Shown: positions 1-6,922, numbered from the stretch's first letter. The stretch: DNA of 8,324 nt from Acidobacteriota bacterium (GCA_017860075.1 JAFNAH010000037.1:1-8324), one strand, 5' to 3'. Translations and numbers: made by a program. The notes: a model not told the origin generated them from the sequence alone.

Positions 1-326
1 ACATTTCCACCCATCTTGAGGCTGAAACGCGGCGCCTGCCATTTGAACAGGAAGGCCAGCATGTACGAAGCCATTACCATGAGGCGGGTGTACACGCCGA
101 AAAGCAGCAGGGTCTTGAATAGTGCCTTGAAAGGGCCCGGCTCTCCGCTTGCCGCGATGCGCAACGCGAAGAGCACCGGGAAGACAAGGTAGAGCCAGGC
201 GACACCGAAGATGTTGTTGACCGATTCGGGTGCGCCGGACTGTTCCAGGATGATCCGTACGACGATGAGGCAGGCCGCAACGAGAACGCCGGCCTTCATC
301 AAGCCCCCCGTGACTTTGTTGGCCAT
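1..326 (-). CDS. Small multi-pass membrane protein, C-terminus cut off by window edge
   Basis: The frame is open from an ATG at 326 to the left edge, giving 108 complete codons with no stop, so the gene continues outside the window. The protein begins MANKVTGGLMKAG and has three hydrophobic stretches at about residues 9-27, 40-58 and 70-95. This implies an inner-membrane protein with short loops. A purine-rich Shine-Dalgarno-like run (AAAGGGGGA, on the minus strand) lies 8 nt upstream of the ATG and supports this start. It lies 115 bp downstream of the secreted-protein gene on the same strand and could be co-transcribed with it. I do not recognise the family and no catalytic motif is visible. 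The overlapping frames on either strand here lack ribosome binding sites and are rich in Ser and Arg, as expected of shadow frames. Confidence 0.7.
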   Translation of the reverse strand, partial: MANKVTGGLMKAGVLVAACLIVVRIILEQSGAPESVNNIFGVAWLYLVFPVLFALRIAASGEPGPFKALFKTLLLFGVYTRLMVMASYMLAFLFKWQAPRFSLKMGGN

Positions 327-441
327 GCTTGATTCCCCCTTTGCAGTCGATGTGCGGGCTATTCTCAATCCACACATCCCGCAGGGCAACAGGAAAGTAA
401 CTCGCGGCTTGCACGGTGGGTCCGCGCCGCGGCGGGCGCAC
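327..441. other. Short intergenic gap with a GC palindrome
   Basis: The gap lies between the stop of the secreted-protein gene and the start of the left-edge membrane protein, both on the minus strand. The only structure I see is a 10-bp perfect palindrome, CGCCGCGGCG, at 425-434, just past the stop codon. It has no T tract, so it is not a convincing intrinsic terminator. No promoter could be picked out. The Shine-Dalgarno of the next gene sits at its left end. Confidence 0.4.
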
Positions 442-2175
442 CTATCTGACCACTGGAACTGCGGACAGCATGCCTCGATCCTGCAGCAGCGCGGTTGCGA
501 CGAATTGCCCGCTTGCTCCCGTCGTGAGCACCATGGAACCGCGGAACCGCAGGGTCGCCGGGACCAGCTGGTGGAGGAAGGCCGCCACCTGCTTCCTGGC
601 TCCCAGCGGATTGAGGCTCTCCGGTGAAACCGTTTGCGTCACATTGCCGTCCTGGTCGAGGACTTGGATCTGCACGCGTATTTCCCGGTCGCCGGGATTG
701 GCGAGCGCGACCCCGGTAAAACGTTCCAGGCTGTCGTCGTTGTCCACCGGGATGGTGGCGGAATCCGTGGGCTGTGAAGCCAGCACACCGGCTGCGGCCT
801 TCAGCGCGCCGCCCGATGAATACCGGAAGGTCGCGACGCCGTCGAGACTGCCGCCGCCGCTCCGCAGAACGGCCCATCCGGACTTCGTGGGATCGGAGGA
901 GTTAAGCGCACTCGCCGTCAATATTCGCACGCCGCCGGGCGGGATGGTCACCAGAAAATCCGATCCACTCGCTCCGCCGATTGACACCGAAAGCGGCGAC
1001 CCACGCTGATCCGTCAGCGTAAGGCTTCCCGACGCCGTGGTCGCTCCCGTGTTGGCCAGCGCAAACACGGTTGTGTAACCACCGCCTGCGGCGATATGCG
1101 GAAAATAGACGGCATCCGGGGGTTGCACCGGAGGCCGATAACCAAGCTTGACGATCTCGAAATCGCTCGCAGTCAGGGAAGCGAAGGCCGGATTGAGGAT
1201 GTCGTTGTTCCACCTTGTGTCGTAAGTTCCGCTTACGTACATGTCGGCGCCGTTATCCGCCACGATCAAGCCATAGTTCTTCATCGCCCGGAAGATCCTC
1301 TGGACCTCGGGTTCGTACCTGGATATGTCCGTCCCCGCCTTCAGCCGCAGCCTGGCGCCCATGGGAAGGGCGAGCGGATTGGTGCCGGCGCGGTGCGAGG
1401 CAGGGTAGACGTAACCGTTTGTTGCCCGCACCGTCACTCGGAAAGCGTGACGGATCTCATCCGTTCCGTAGACCTCGTCGTAGCGCATGAGCCCCGGGAG
1501 GATCGCAAGCCCGGCTGCATCCGCGGAGGTCCAGCCGTCGGGGCGGCGGTTGTTCGTCTTCGTGTCAAAGAAGGCTCCCGAGCCGGCCTGCCACCGACTG
1601 CCGTCATAGAAGGCGTTCCACAGTTCGTATAGATACTGATTGTCCCGATCGAATATGAGTATGTGGCGGTCTGTGTCGCGACGGTCGACATTTCCGGGCC
1701 ATCCGCCTTCGATCCAATGCGCCTGCGTGATGGCTTCATCCGGAATGGGGTAAAAAGGGTAGCTCTGGCCGGTACTGCGATCGACGCCGTCGCTCTCATC
1801 CGCGTAAAGGAAGCTTACCGTTTTCTTCGTTTGCGCGCCGTCCACGACGATGTACGGGAAACCGTAGATCTCGGCACTGCCCGGCGACACATCACCGCCG
1901 CAGTCGGGATGCATTCGCTTCACCGAGCCGGTGTTTATAAAACTGATAAAGGCGGCGGAATTCGGGTCGACCGGGGCCGTGCTTATGTCGAGGTTCCACC
2001 AGTTGTCCGCGGGAAACATGGGAGACGGGAGAGTACCGCCCTGCACCGGCGCACCTGCGAATGCCGCGATGCACAGCGCCAATATGGAAAACCCGATCGC
2101 GACGAAACGTCGCCACGGCCAGAAGCAAACGGGGAGTGTCGGGCACTCGTAGTCCCGATCCTCAAGTCGGTGCAT
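442..2175 (-). CDS. Secreted protein of unknown function with two C-terminal beta-sandwich repeats
   Basis: A 577-residue protein. Residues 21-42 form a basic-then-hydrophobic export signal (WRRF followed by a long apolar stretch ending AAFAGAP). The body at about residues 50-345 resembles a family of uncharacterised exported bacterial proteins I recall from acidobacteria and actinobacteria. Conserved-looking stretches are FPADNWWNLDIS, ADESD, DRHILIFDRD, YELWNAFYDG, GWTSADAAGL, GLMRYDEV, PMGARLRLKAG and GLIVADNG. Residues 356-577 contain two similar units of about 95-110 residues, seen as FALANTG...LTLTDQRG (from 371) and VALANPGD...IQVLDQDGN (from 489), probably Ig-like beta-sandwiches. The ATG at 2175 has AAGGA 8 nt upstream. 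The protein is probably periplasmic or extracellular. No catalytic signature is evident, although the many conserved Asp, Arg and Trp residues hint at binding or hydrolysis. Function is unknown. Confidence 0.85.
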   Translation of the reverse strand: MHRLEDRDYECPTLPVCFWPWRRFVAIGFSILALCIAAFAGAPVQGGTLPSPMFPADNWWNLDISTAPVDPNSAAFISFINTGSVKRMHPDCGGDVSPGSAEIYGFPYIVVDGAQTKKTVSFLYADESDGVDRSTGQSYPFYPIPDEAITQAHWIEGGWPGNVDRRDTDRHILIFDRDNQYLYELWNAFYDGSRWQAGSGAFFDTKTNNRRPDGWTSADAAGLAILPGLMRYDEVYGTDEIRHAFRVTVRATNGYVYPASHRAGTNPLALPMGARLRLKAGTDISRYEPEVQRIFRAMKNYGLIVADNGADMYVSGTYDTRWNNDILNPAFASLTASDFEIVKLGYRPPVQPPDAVYFPHIAAGGGYTTVFALANTGATTASGSLTLTDQRGSPLSVSIGGASGSDFLVTIPPGGVRILTASALNSSDPTKSGWAVLRSGGGSLDGVATFRYSSGGALKAAAGVLASQPTDSATIPVDNDDSLERFTGVALANPGDREIRVQIQVLDQDGNVTQTVSPESLNPLGARKQVAAFLHQLVPATLRFRGSMVLTTGASGQFVATALLQDRGMLSAVPVVR

Positions 2176-2254
2176 CTTTCTATTCCTTACCCGTCAACGC
2201 TGCCAACACCGACGCAAGTGGCAACTCGATGAGCGTTACGGCTGGAGATGCTTG

Positions 2255-2333
2255 GACCTGGACTTGGACCTAGCCACTAGACCCACAGAAAACTGTCGAC
2301 GTCCAGGTCTAAGTCCATGTCCAAGTCCAGGTC
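2255..2333. repeat. Nested inverted repeat (15-bp perfect outer arms)
   Basis: The left arm GACCTGGACTTGGAC (2255-2269) is the exact reverse complement of the right arm GTCCAAGTCCAGGTC (2319-2333), with 49 nt between them. Inside it sits a second stem, TAGACC at 2278-2283 with GGTCTA at 2306-2311, and within that ACAG at 2285-2288 with CTGT at 2293-2296. As RNA or single-stranded DNA this would fold into a long interrupted hairpin. There is no T tract, so it is not a classical terminator. It may slow transcription, protect mRNA ends, or be a dispersed REP-like element. Confidence 0.75.
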
Positions 2334-2336
2334 GAG
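2301..2336. repeat. Three 12-bp tandem units (GTCCAgGTCtaa type)
   Basis: The tract reads as three consecutive imperfect 12-mers: GTCCAGGTCTAA (2301-2312), GTCCATGTCCAA (2313-2324) and GTCCAGGTCGAG (2325-2336). The same units in inverse orientation make up the left arm at 2252-2270 (TTGGACCTGGACTTGGACC). The low-complexity, roughly 6-bp sub-period (GTCCAA/GTCCAG) suggests it arose by slippage and inversion. It lies entirely outside coding sequence. Confidence 0.65.
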
Positions 2337-2394
2337 GTTCATGCCGGCGATCCAGCCTATCTTGGTCATTCAAAACCGATCCCGATGGGCCGCT

Positions 2395-3768
2395 CTACTT
2401 CCAATGCGTTGCGATGTACTCTTCCGTCTCGGGCAAGCCGCCCTGCATAATGAGGTAGCCGTTGTGCGGCTCGCGGGCGGTAATCTCGTGGGCGATCGGG
2501 TCGCGCATGATCCGCATGACCTCTTCATGGTCGTCCGTGTGACCCAGGACCCAGGATAGCTTCATCAACGCCGTTTCGGGCAGCATGTTGTCCAGCGGTA
2601 CGATACCCAGGTCCATGAGGTCGCGCCCGGTGTCGTAAACATACATCTGCGCGTAACCCCAAAGAGTCTGAACCGTCATGACCACGTGGACCCCCGACTC
2701 AATGGCCCGCTTGAGTGCGGGGTAGAGCGGCTTGTTCACGTGACCCAAACCGGTGCCCGCGATGACGATACCGCGGTACCTTTTCTCGACCAGCGCCTCG
2801 ACAAGGTCCGCGCGCATCCCGGGGTAGTAATAGAGGATGGTCACCCGGTCGTCGTAAGCCGGATCCACCTTCACGCGCCGGGAGCGGTCCCGTCTCGTGT
2901 AATCCTTGTGCAGGTAGTTGAAGCTCTCGCGACTCACGATCGCCAGGGGGATGTCCCCGATGGAGCGAAACGTGCTGCGATAGGAGCTGTGCATCTTCCG
3001 GCAGCGGGTTCCCCGGTGCAGCAGCCCGTACCGGTCCGACGTCGGTCCGAACATGCAGATCATGACCTCGGCGATGTCGCCAAAAGCCGCAAAGCGCGCC
3101 GCATGGATGAGATTCAACGCGGCGTCGGATGAAGGGCGGTCGCTCGAGCGTTGTGACCCGACCAGGACGATGGGAACGGGGGACTGCTGGACCATGAAGG
3201 AAAGGATCGCCGCCGTGTGTCCCATCGTATCGGTTCCATGACCGATGACGATGCCGTCTGCCCCCGCTTCGATCTCGTCGCCTATGGCCCGCGCCAGAGC
3301 GACGTACTGCTCCTTCGCCATATTCTCGGAGAAAACCCCGAACAGTTTCTTCGTGGTCAGGTTGCAGATGTCTGCGAGCTCGGGCACGGCGCCGTAGAGT
3401 TCGCCGGGTGTGAACGCGGGAATGACCGCCCCGGTCCTGTAATCGAGGCGGGAGGCGATTGTTCCGCCGGTTCCGAGCAGGGTCACTTTCGGCAGGTTGG
3501 GCCGGACGGGAAATTCCCGCTCCGGTATCTTGTAGATCGCTTCCTTGTAGCCGAGACTCGTGATGCTTGCGACGCGGCGGATATGGATTCCGACGTTGTA
3601 GCCGTTCCGCATCTTGATGACGATGTGCTCGTCATCCAGGGTCTCCGAGCGGGGGAGAATCACTCCTTCGAAAACGCTCCCCGCGTCGTTGACGGCCCGC
3701 ACCTCGCTCCAGACTTTCACTCCGTGCTCTTCGAGCTTGGCCCGGGCGAGGCCCCGGTAGCCTTTCAT
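2395..3768 (-). CDS. gatD: Glutamyl-tRNA(Gln) amidotransferase subunit D (archaeal type)
   Basis: A 457-residue protein, close to the roughly 440 residues typical of archaeal GatD. It liberates ammonia from glutamine or asparagine for its partner GatE. Residues 1-75 form the small N-terminal domain that separates GatD from plain asparaginases. The asparaginase I-like domain follows, with the first catalytic Thr in TGGTIAS (T103), GHGTDTM (T179, D180), QRSSDRPSSDAALNL, and RGTRCRKMHSSYRSTFRSI (probable catalytic K258). The GTRxRKMH signature and the N-terminal domain favour GatD over L-asparaginase, as does the adjacent gatE. ATG 3768 fits the family N-terminus (MKGYRGLARAKLEEHGV) and has AGGA 4 nt upstream. 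A TTG at 3780 has a stronger AAAGGAG 8 nt upstream, inside the end of gatE, and would add four residues. Upstream in-frame codons overlap gatE and are unlikely to be used. Translational coupling to gatE is likely. Confidence 0.93.
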   Translation of the reverse strand: MKGYRGLARAKLEEHGVKVWSEVRAVNDAGSVFEGVILPRSETLDDEHIVIKMRNGYNVGIHIRRVASITSLGYKEAIYKIPEREFPVRPNLPKVTLLGTGGTIASRLDYRTGAVIPAFTPGELYGAVPELADICNLTTKKLFGVFSENMAKEQYVALARAIGDEIEAGADGIVIGHGTDTMGHTAAILSFMVQQSPVPIVLVGSQRSSDRPSSDAALNLIHAARFAAFGDIAEVMICMFGPTSDRYGLLHRGTRCRKMHSSYRSTFRSIGDIPLAIVSRESFNYLHKDYTRRDRSRRVKVDPAYDDRVTILYYYPGMRADLVEALVEKRYRGIVIAGTGLGHVNKPLYPALKRAIESGVHVVMTVQTLWGYAQMYVYDTGRDLMDLGIVPLDNMLPETALMKLSWVLGHTDDHEEVMRIMRDPIAHEITAREPHNGYLIMQGGLPETEEYIATHWK

Positions 3769-3784
3769 TTCGTCCTGCAAGAGC

Positions 3785-3800
3785 TCAGCTCCTTTCTTCG
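3785..3800 (-). promoter_or_regulatory. gatD ribosome binding site inside the gatE 3' end
   Basis: On the minus strand the last gatE codons and stop read GAAGAAAGGAGCTGA, which contains AAAGGAG. This lies 8 nt before a TTG (3780) and 20 nt before the ATG (3768) in the gatD frame. The spacing favours TTG, while family alignment favours the ATG, which has its own weaker AGGA. Either way the site places gatD initiation under coupling with gatE termination. Confidence 0.5.
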
Positions 3801-5740
3801 AGCGCCCTGCGGAGCTCGGCGCCGACCTCCGCCGCCGGCACCCTGCCACGCAGAGCGCCCATGGCGTCACCGAGCGCGATCCTGAAAATGCGGTCGCGAT
3901 CGCTCGAATAGGCACGCGACTCCGCCCGTTCGACGATCCCGGGGATGCGCGTGCGCCAGCCGGAGGGTTCGAGACCGAGACCTTGCCCTGCCACGACGTC
4001 AGAAACGCTTCCGGCGGGGGTCGCAGCCACGCGCCGCACGATCAGTTCCCACGCCTCCCGGAGGAGAGGGATTTCCGTCAAGAGACGGGACAATTCCGCC
4101 CAGCGCTCGAACGGGATGGCGTCTACCGGCACTCCGGCGCGCCGCAGGTAGACCAGCTTCTCTCCAAACAGAAAGCAGGTCTTCTTTAGGTCGGCTCCGG
4201 TTTCGCGCACCAGCCGGTCGACCATATCCGCCCCGCCGCGGCGGATCAGGTAGTGGATCACGGGGAGTGCGACTCCCGCCCCCGCGTAACGCTCTTCCCG
4301 CACCCACGGCGGTTCCGGCAGCCCGGCGCGCAGATGTTCGACACGCTCCCGGGTAACCCGTGTCGGAGGGGAATCCGTGTCCGGGTACATGCGGTCCGGC
4401 CCCGGCAGGATGCGTTCGAAATCGGTGGTGCCATCGGGGAAAGGCTGACGCGTTTCATTGGGGATGCCCCGGATGGCGTCGATGTAGCGCAGGCGGACCT
4501 CGTTTGCCGCTGTGACGGTATCTTCCTCCGGGCCCCAGATGACGACGACGGCGTCAGCCGATTCACAGTGAAGACGAGCCCGGACCTTGCGCAGTTCCTG
4601 GATCGCACCACGGTAATCCGGCCATTTTTCGCTCTGCAGCATGATCGGCCTCTGGTCCAGGCCCGCAATGACGCGCACGCGGCCGGCGAGTTCGGAGGCG
4701 AATGTCTGCTCGGGTTGTGTGGGCCAGGAGAGAGTCCCTGCGAGGCCGCGCAGGCGCACCGCGCGGACGCAGAACGGGCCTGCGCCCAGCTCGAAGCCGG
4801 GACGCCGCCCCTGTTCTTTGATCCATCGCTCCCACTTTTCCTGCCGGAGGAAAGATAGTTCCGAGGTGGCGAAAACGTCGGTGACGTCGGCGCTCGCAAC
4901 CCCGATGCTGCTCGCCTCGGTAAAGCCGCGCGCGAGCAGATCGTCGCGCAGTTTCAGGAGGTTCACCTGCCGCACCGCCTCGCCGTGCACGAGCCTCGGC
5001 GCCCATCCTGCTTTCGGGACGCCCTTGATTTCGACGCGCCGGCCTCCGCGGACCGAGACGTTCACGTCCTGCCGGGATGCCCCGAGGCCCGTGCGGACAT
5101 GTCTCGTCGACCTGCAGACACGCCCGATGAGCAGGATTGCCTCCTCGACTTCATCAGGTGTTCGAAGGTCAGCGCCTGTCACCGTCTCTATCAGGGGCAT
5201 CCCGAGGCGGTCTGTGCGCCAGACGATCAGGTGGCCTTTGTCGGACACCTCGCGGCAGGAGTCTTCTTCGACGCTGACCTGCGTGATCGTCAGTTCACGG
5301 CCGCGAAACGGAAGCCGGCCGTTGACGCCGACGATGGCTGTCCTCTGGAAGCCTGTCGGGATCGACCCGTCCAGGTACTGCTTGCGGGCGATGTGGACCT
5401 CGTCGACGATGTCGCATCCCAACATCAGGCACTGTTCAATAGCGATGTTCACAGCCTCCTGGTTCACGAGGAAGGGAGGCGTGTCGTCCATCTCGTAGGT
5501 GCAGACGTTTTCCTCGTGCAGGAGATAGATGATGTTCTTCCTGGTCTTGAACTCCATCAGCGCGCAGCCGTCATACTCCCCCAGCTCCGAGAGGGTGGGA
5601 CGCATGTGACGCAGGACGGCGCCGTCGTGCGCGTCGGTGTAATGCCCGGCCGGGCAGCGGCAGAACATTTTGGTAGGCGTGAGAAGCTGCTGATGGACTT
5701 CGAGCCCGGCGATCAATCCTACTTCGGCGTAATCGATCAT
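3785..5740 (-). CDS. gatE: Glutamyl-tRNA(Gln) amidotransferase subunit E (archaeal type)
   Basis: A 651-residue tRNA-binding kinase/transamidase. It activates the gamma-carboxyl of Glu-tRNA(Gln) with ATP and amidates it with ammonia from GatD. The GatB-like cradle begins at GLEVHQQL (residues 12-19) and continues through FCRCP (C27, C29), YLDGSIPTGFQRT (122-134), EEDSCR (158-163) and DVNVSVRGGRRVEIKGV (225-241). An insertion at about 275-455 is the GAD (AspRS-like) domain, present in GatE and absent from bacterial GatB. It ends in the family hallmark RILPGPDRMYPDTDSPP (443-459). A helical, YqeY-like tRNA-binding tail completes the protein. Archaeal GatE is usually about 620-635 residues. ATG 5740 gives the family start MIDYAEVGLIAGLEVHQQL, but I see no good Shine-Dalgarno in front of it. 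A TTG at 5791 would add 17 Arg/Ala-rich residues that do not look like the family. The gene follows the creatininase gene by 57 nt and precedes gatD by 16 nt. Confidence 0.93.
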   Translation of the reverse strand: MIDYAEVGLIAGLEVHQQLLTPTKMFCRCPAGHYTDAHDGAVLRHMRPTLSELGEYDGCALMEFKTRKNIIYLLHEENVCTYEMDDTPPFLVNQEAVNIAIEQCLMLGCDIVDEVHIARKQYLDGSIPTGFQRTAIVGVNGRLPFRGRELTITQVSVEEDSCREVSDKGHLIVWRTDRLGMPLIETVTGADLRTPDEVEEAILLIGRVCRSTRHVRTGLGASRQDVNVSVRGGRRVEIKGVPKAGWAPRLVHGEAVRQVNLLKLRDDLLARGFTEASSIGVASADVTDVFATSELSFLRQEKWERWIKEQGRRPGFELGAGPFCVRAVRLRGLAGTLSWPTQPEQTFASELAGRVRVIAGLDQRPIMLQSEKWPDYRGAIQELRKVRARLHCESADAVVVIWGPEEDTVTAANEVRLRYIDAIRGIPNETRQPFPDGTTDFERILPGPDRMYPDTDSPPTRVTRERVEHLRAGLPEPPWVREERYAGAGVALPVIHYLIRRGGADMVDRLVRETGADLKKTCFLFGEKLVYLRRAGVPVDAIPFERWAELSRLLTEIPLLREAWELIVRRVAATPAGSVSDVVAGQGLGLEPSGWRTRIPGIVERAESRAYSSDRDRIFRIALGDAMGALRGRVPAAEVGAELRRALEERS

Positions 5741-5797
5741 GTGGATCAGGCGAAGGTCGGCGGCACGGGCAGGGCGCCCGCGCCGCCGCAAGGGACA

Positions 5798-6718
5798 TTA
5801 TTGTCTGGTTTTCAGCGGCTGCGCCGATTCGTCATAGAACTGCTTCTGCAGTTCGAGCACGGTCTTGTCTGCCTTGACCTCGCGGATCACCTTTACCAGC
5901 TGCTCCGCCTGGTGGTTCAGCTCCTTTTCCCCGATCTCGCGGCTGCCGTACCTCCCCTCGCCGGCGTAGTGGTTGGGGAAACTTGCGTACCACCAGATGC
6001 CCGTGTAGACGCCTTTCATGGACTCCAGCCGCTTCAAGTCTTCACCCGACTGGGTCGTCGCAACTTCCTGGTGCGCCAGGTCGGGACGGACTGCCAGGAT
6101 CGCGGAGGTCTCCCCCTCTCCTGCATGCTGTTCCATCTTCGATTTGCGCATCCTGGCGACTTCTGCCTCAAAGGCGGGATCGTTCGGAGGCTGGAACAGG
6201 TAAACGGCGTAGTCCTTTCGGCTGGCCAGCTGTGCCTGGCAGAAAAACGGCAGGAAACTGTTGTTGCCGCCGTGGCCGCTTACCAGGATTATCTTCTTTA
6301 TGCCATTGCGGGAGATTTCGTCACAGGTGTTCTGGAGCATGTCCCAGATCAGCCGTTCACCGTAGGCGATGGTCCCGGGCTGGTGCTTCGCCTCGAAGAT
6401 CTGGCTGAAGTAGTATTCCGGAAAGATGATCGAGTATTCCGTTTGCGCCGCGCGCAACACCACTGCACGGACGTCGATCAGGTCTGTCCCCAGCGGGAGG
6501 TGAGGACCGTGTTTTTCAATCACGCCCAGCGGAATGATGCACGTTCCACCCGAGAGCTCGACTGCCTTGATGAAATTGGGTGCGGTCAGCTCTTCCCATT
6601 TGAAGGGCAATGCTGCCGACGACGCGGTGGCCTGCTGCGCCGGGAGGTCACCGACCGGAACCAGGGTCACGAGCGTGAATGCCATCGCTGTCAACAGGAA
6701 TCCGTATGAACGTTTCAT
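5798..6718 (-). CDS. Exported creatininase-family amidohydrolase
   Basis: A 306-residue protein. The N-terminus MKRSYGFLLTAMAFTLVTLV is a classical Sec signal peptide, with likely cleavage near residues 27-31 (PAQQA), so the enzyme should act in the periplasm. The mature part has the creatininase-family metal-binding signatures: GVIEKHGPHLPLGTDL (E68, H70, D79), VSGHGGNN (H149) and EQHAGEGETS (H198, E203). The family includes creatinine amidohydrolase and related cyclic-amide and formamide hydrolases that use two divalent metals. The actual substrate cannot be told from sequence. The ATG at 6718 has AGGAG 9 nt upstream. The gene is probably first in the unit with gatE and gatD, and its stop is followed in the same frame by the gatE reading frame. 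A metabolic link to tRNA amidation is not apparent. Confidence 0.9.
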   Translation of the reverse strand: MKRSYGFLLTAMAFTLVTLVPVGDLPAQQATASSAALPFKWEELTAPNFIKAVELSGGTCIIPLGVIEKHGPHLPLGTDLIDVRAVVLRAAQTEYSIIFPEYYFSQIFEAKHQPGTIAYGERLIWDMLQNTCDEISRNGIKKIILVSGHGGNNSFLPFFCQAQLASRKDYAVYLFQPPNDPAFEAEVARMRKSKMEQHAGEGETSAILAVRPDLAHQEVATTQSGEDLKRLESMKGVYTGIWWYASFPNHYAGEGRYGSREIGEKELNHQAEQLVKVIREVKADKTVLELQKQFYDESAQPLKTRQ

Positions 6719-6837
6719 AAGCCGTTCTCCTATGGTTTGGGTATTGCCATAATCCGGAAAGCATACTATCTGCCCACGTCTATGGCATCAGTTATCGGCG
6801 AGATCGAGGCTGACAGCTTGAGAAGCTCTCAGCCTTC

Positions 6838-6882
6838 AGCAATCAGCTTTCAGCTAATGCTGAGAGCTGAAAGCTGATAGCT
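6838..6882. repeat. Inverted repeat of AGCTTTC/GAAAGCT units
   Basis: ATCAGCTTTCAGCT (6842-6855) pairs perfectly with AGCTGAAAGCTGAT (6865-6878) across a 9-nt loop. After one A-A mismatch the stem extends by three further pairs (AGC 6838-6840 with GCT 6880-6882). The 5' neighbour CTCTCAG (6826-6832) can alternatively pair with CTGAGAG (6860-6866). The arms are made of 7-bp AGCTTTC-like units. The element ends 11 bp before the predicted -35 box. It could be a REP-like repeat, an operator, or a cap on either divergent transcript. Confidence 0.75.
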
Positions 6883-6893
6883 TTCCGCAGCCA

Positions 6894-6922
6894 TTGGTTC
6901 ATTCGGAGTGACACGATAGAAT
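6894..6922 (+). promoter_or_regulatory. Candidate sigma70 promoter for the phosphatase-superfamily gene
   Basis: TTGGTT (6894-6899) and TAGAAT (6917-6922) are separated by exactly 17 bp, matching the -35/-10 consensus at 3/6 and 5/6 positions. Transcription would begin near 6929, leaving a leader of about 22 nt that contains the GGAGG Shine-Dalgarno (6940-6944). This was chosen by eye only. Confidence 0.4.

Larger units (their letters stand above)
2176..2394. other. Intergenic region between gatD and the secreted-protein gene
   Basis: A 219-bp gap between two minus-strand genes. Its centre is taken up by the repeat-based inverted structure described separately (2255-2336). The right flank (2337-2394), immediately after the gatD stop, shows no hairpin followed by a T run. 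The left flank (2176-2254) carries the AAGGA ribosome binding site of the downstream gene (minus strand, ending 8 nt before the ATG). I found no convincing sigma70 promoter with correct spacing, so the promoter of the secreted-protein gene is undetermined. Confidence 0.5.

Noticed and set aside
3769..3915. The 49-residue N-terminal extension of gatD, starting at 3915
   Set aside because: It lies wholly inside the conserved C-terminal coding sequence of gatE, is Arg/Ser-rich and unlike GatD N-termini, and better starts exist at 3768 or 3780.
2395..5740. The possibility that the whole window is archaeal
   Set aside because: The neighbouring genes have strong Shine-Dalgarno sites, a lipoprotein-like leader, a sigma70-like promoter and bacterial-style secreted domains. 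It cannot be fully excluded without the rest of the contig.
5571..5798. A 75-codon frame with an ATG overlapping the creatininase stop (TAATG), which looks like classic coupling
   Set aside because: It is out of frame with gatE, overlaps the conserved GatE N-terminus, and encodes a low-complexity Arg/Ser/Pro-rich sequence.
4985..6709. A 574-codon open frame on the plus strand, opposite gatE and the creatininase gene
   Set aside because: It overlaps two genes with clear family motifs on the other strand, has no ribosome binding site, and its translation shows no recognisable domain. Long antisense frames are common in GC-rich coding DNA.
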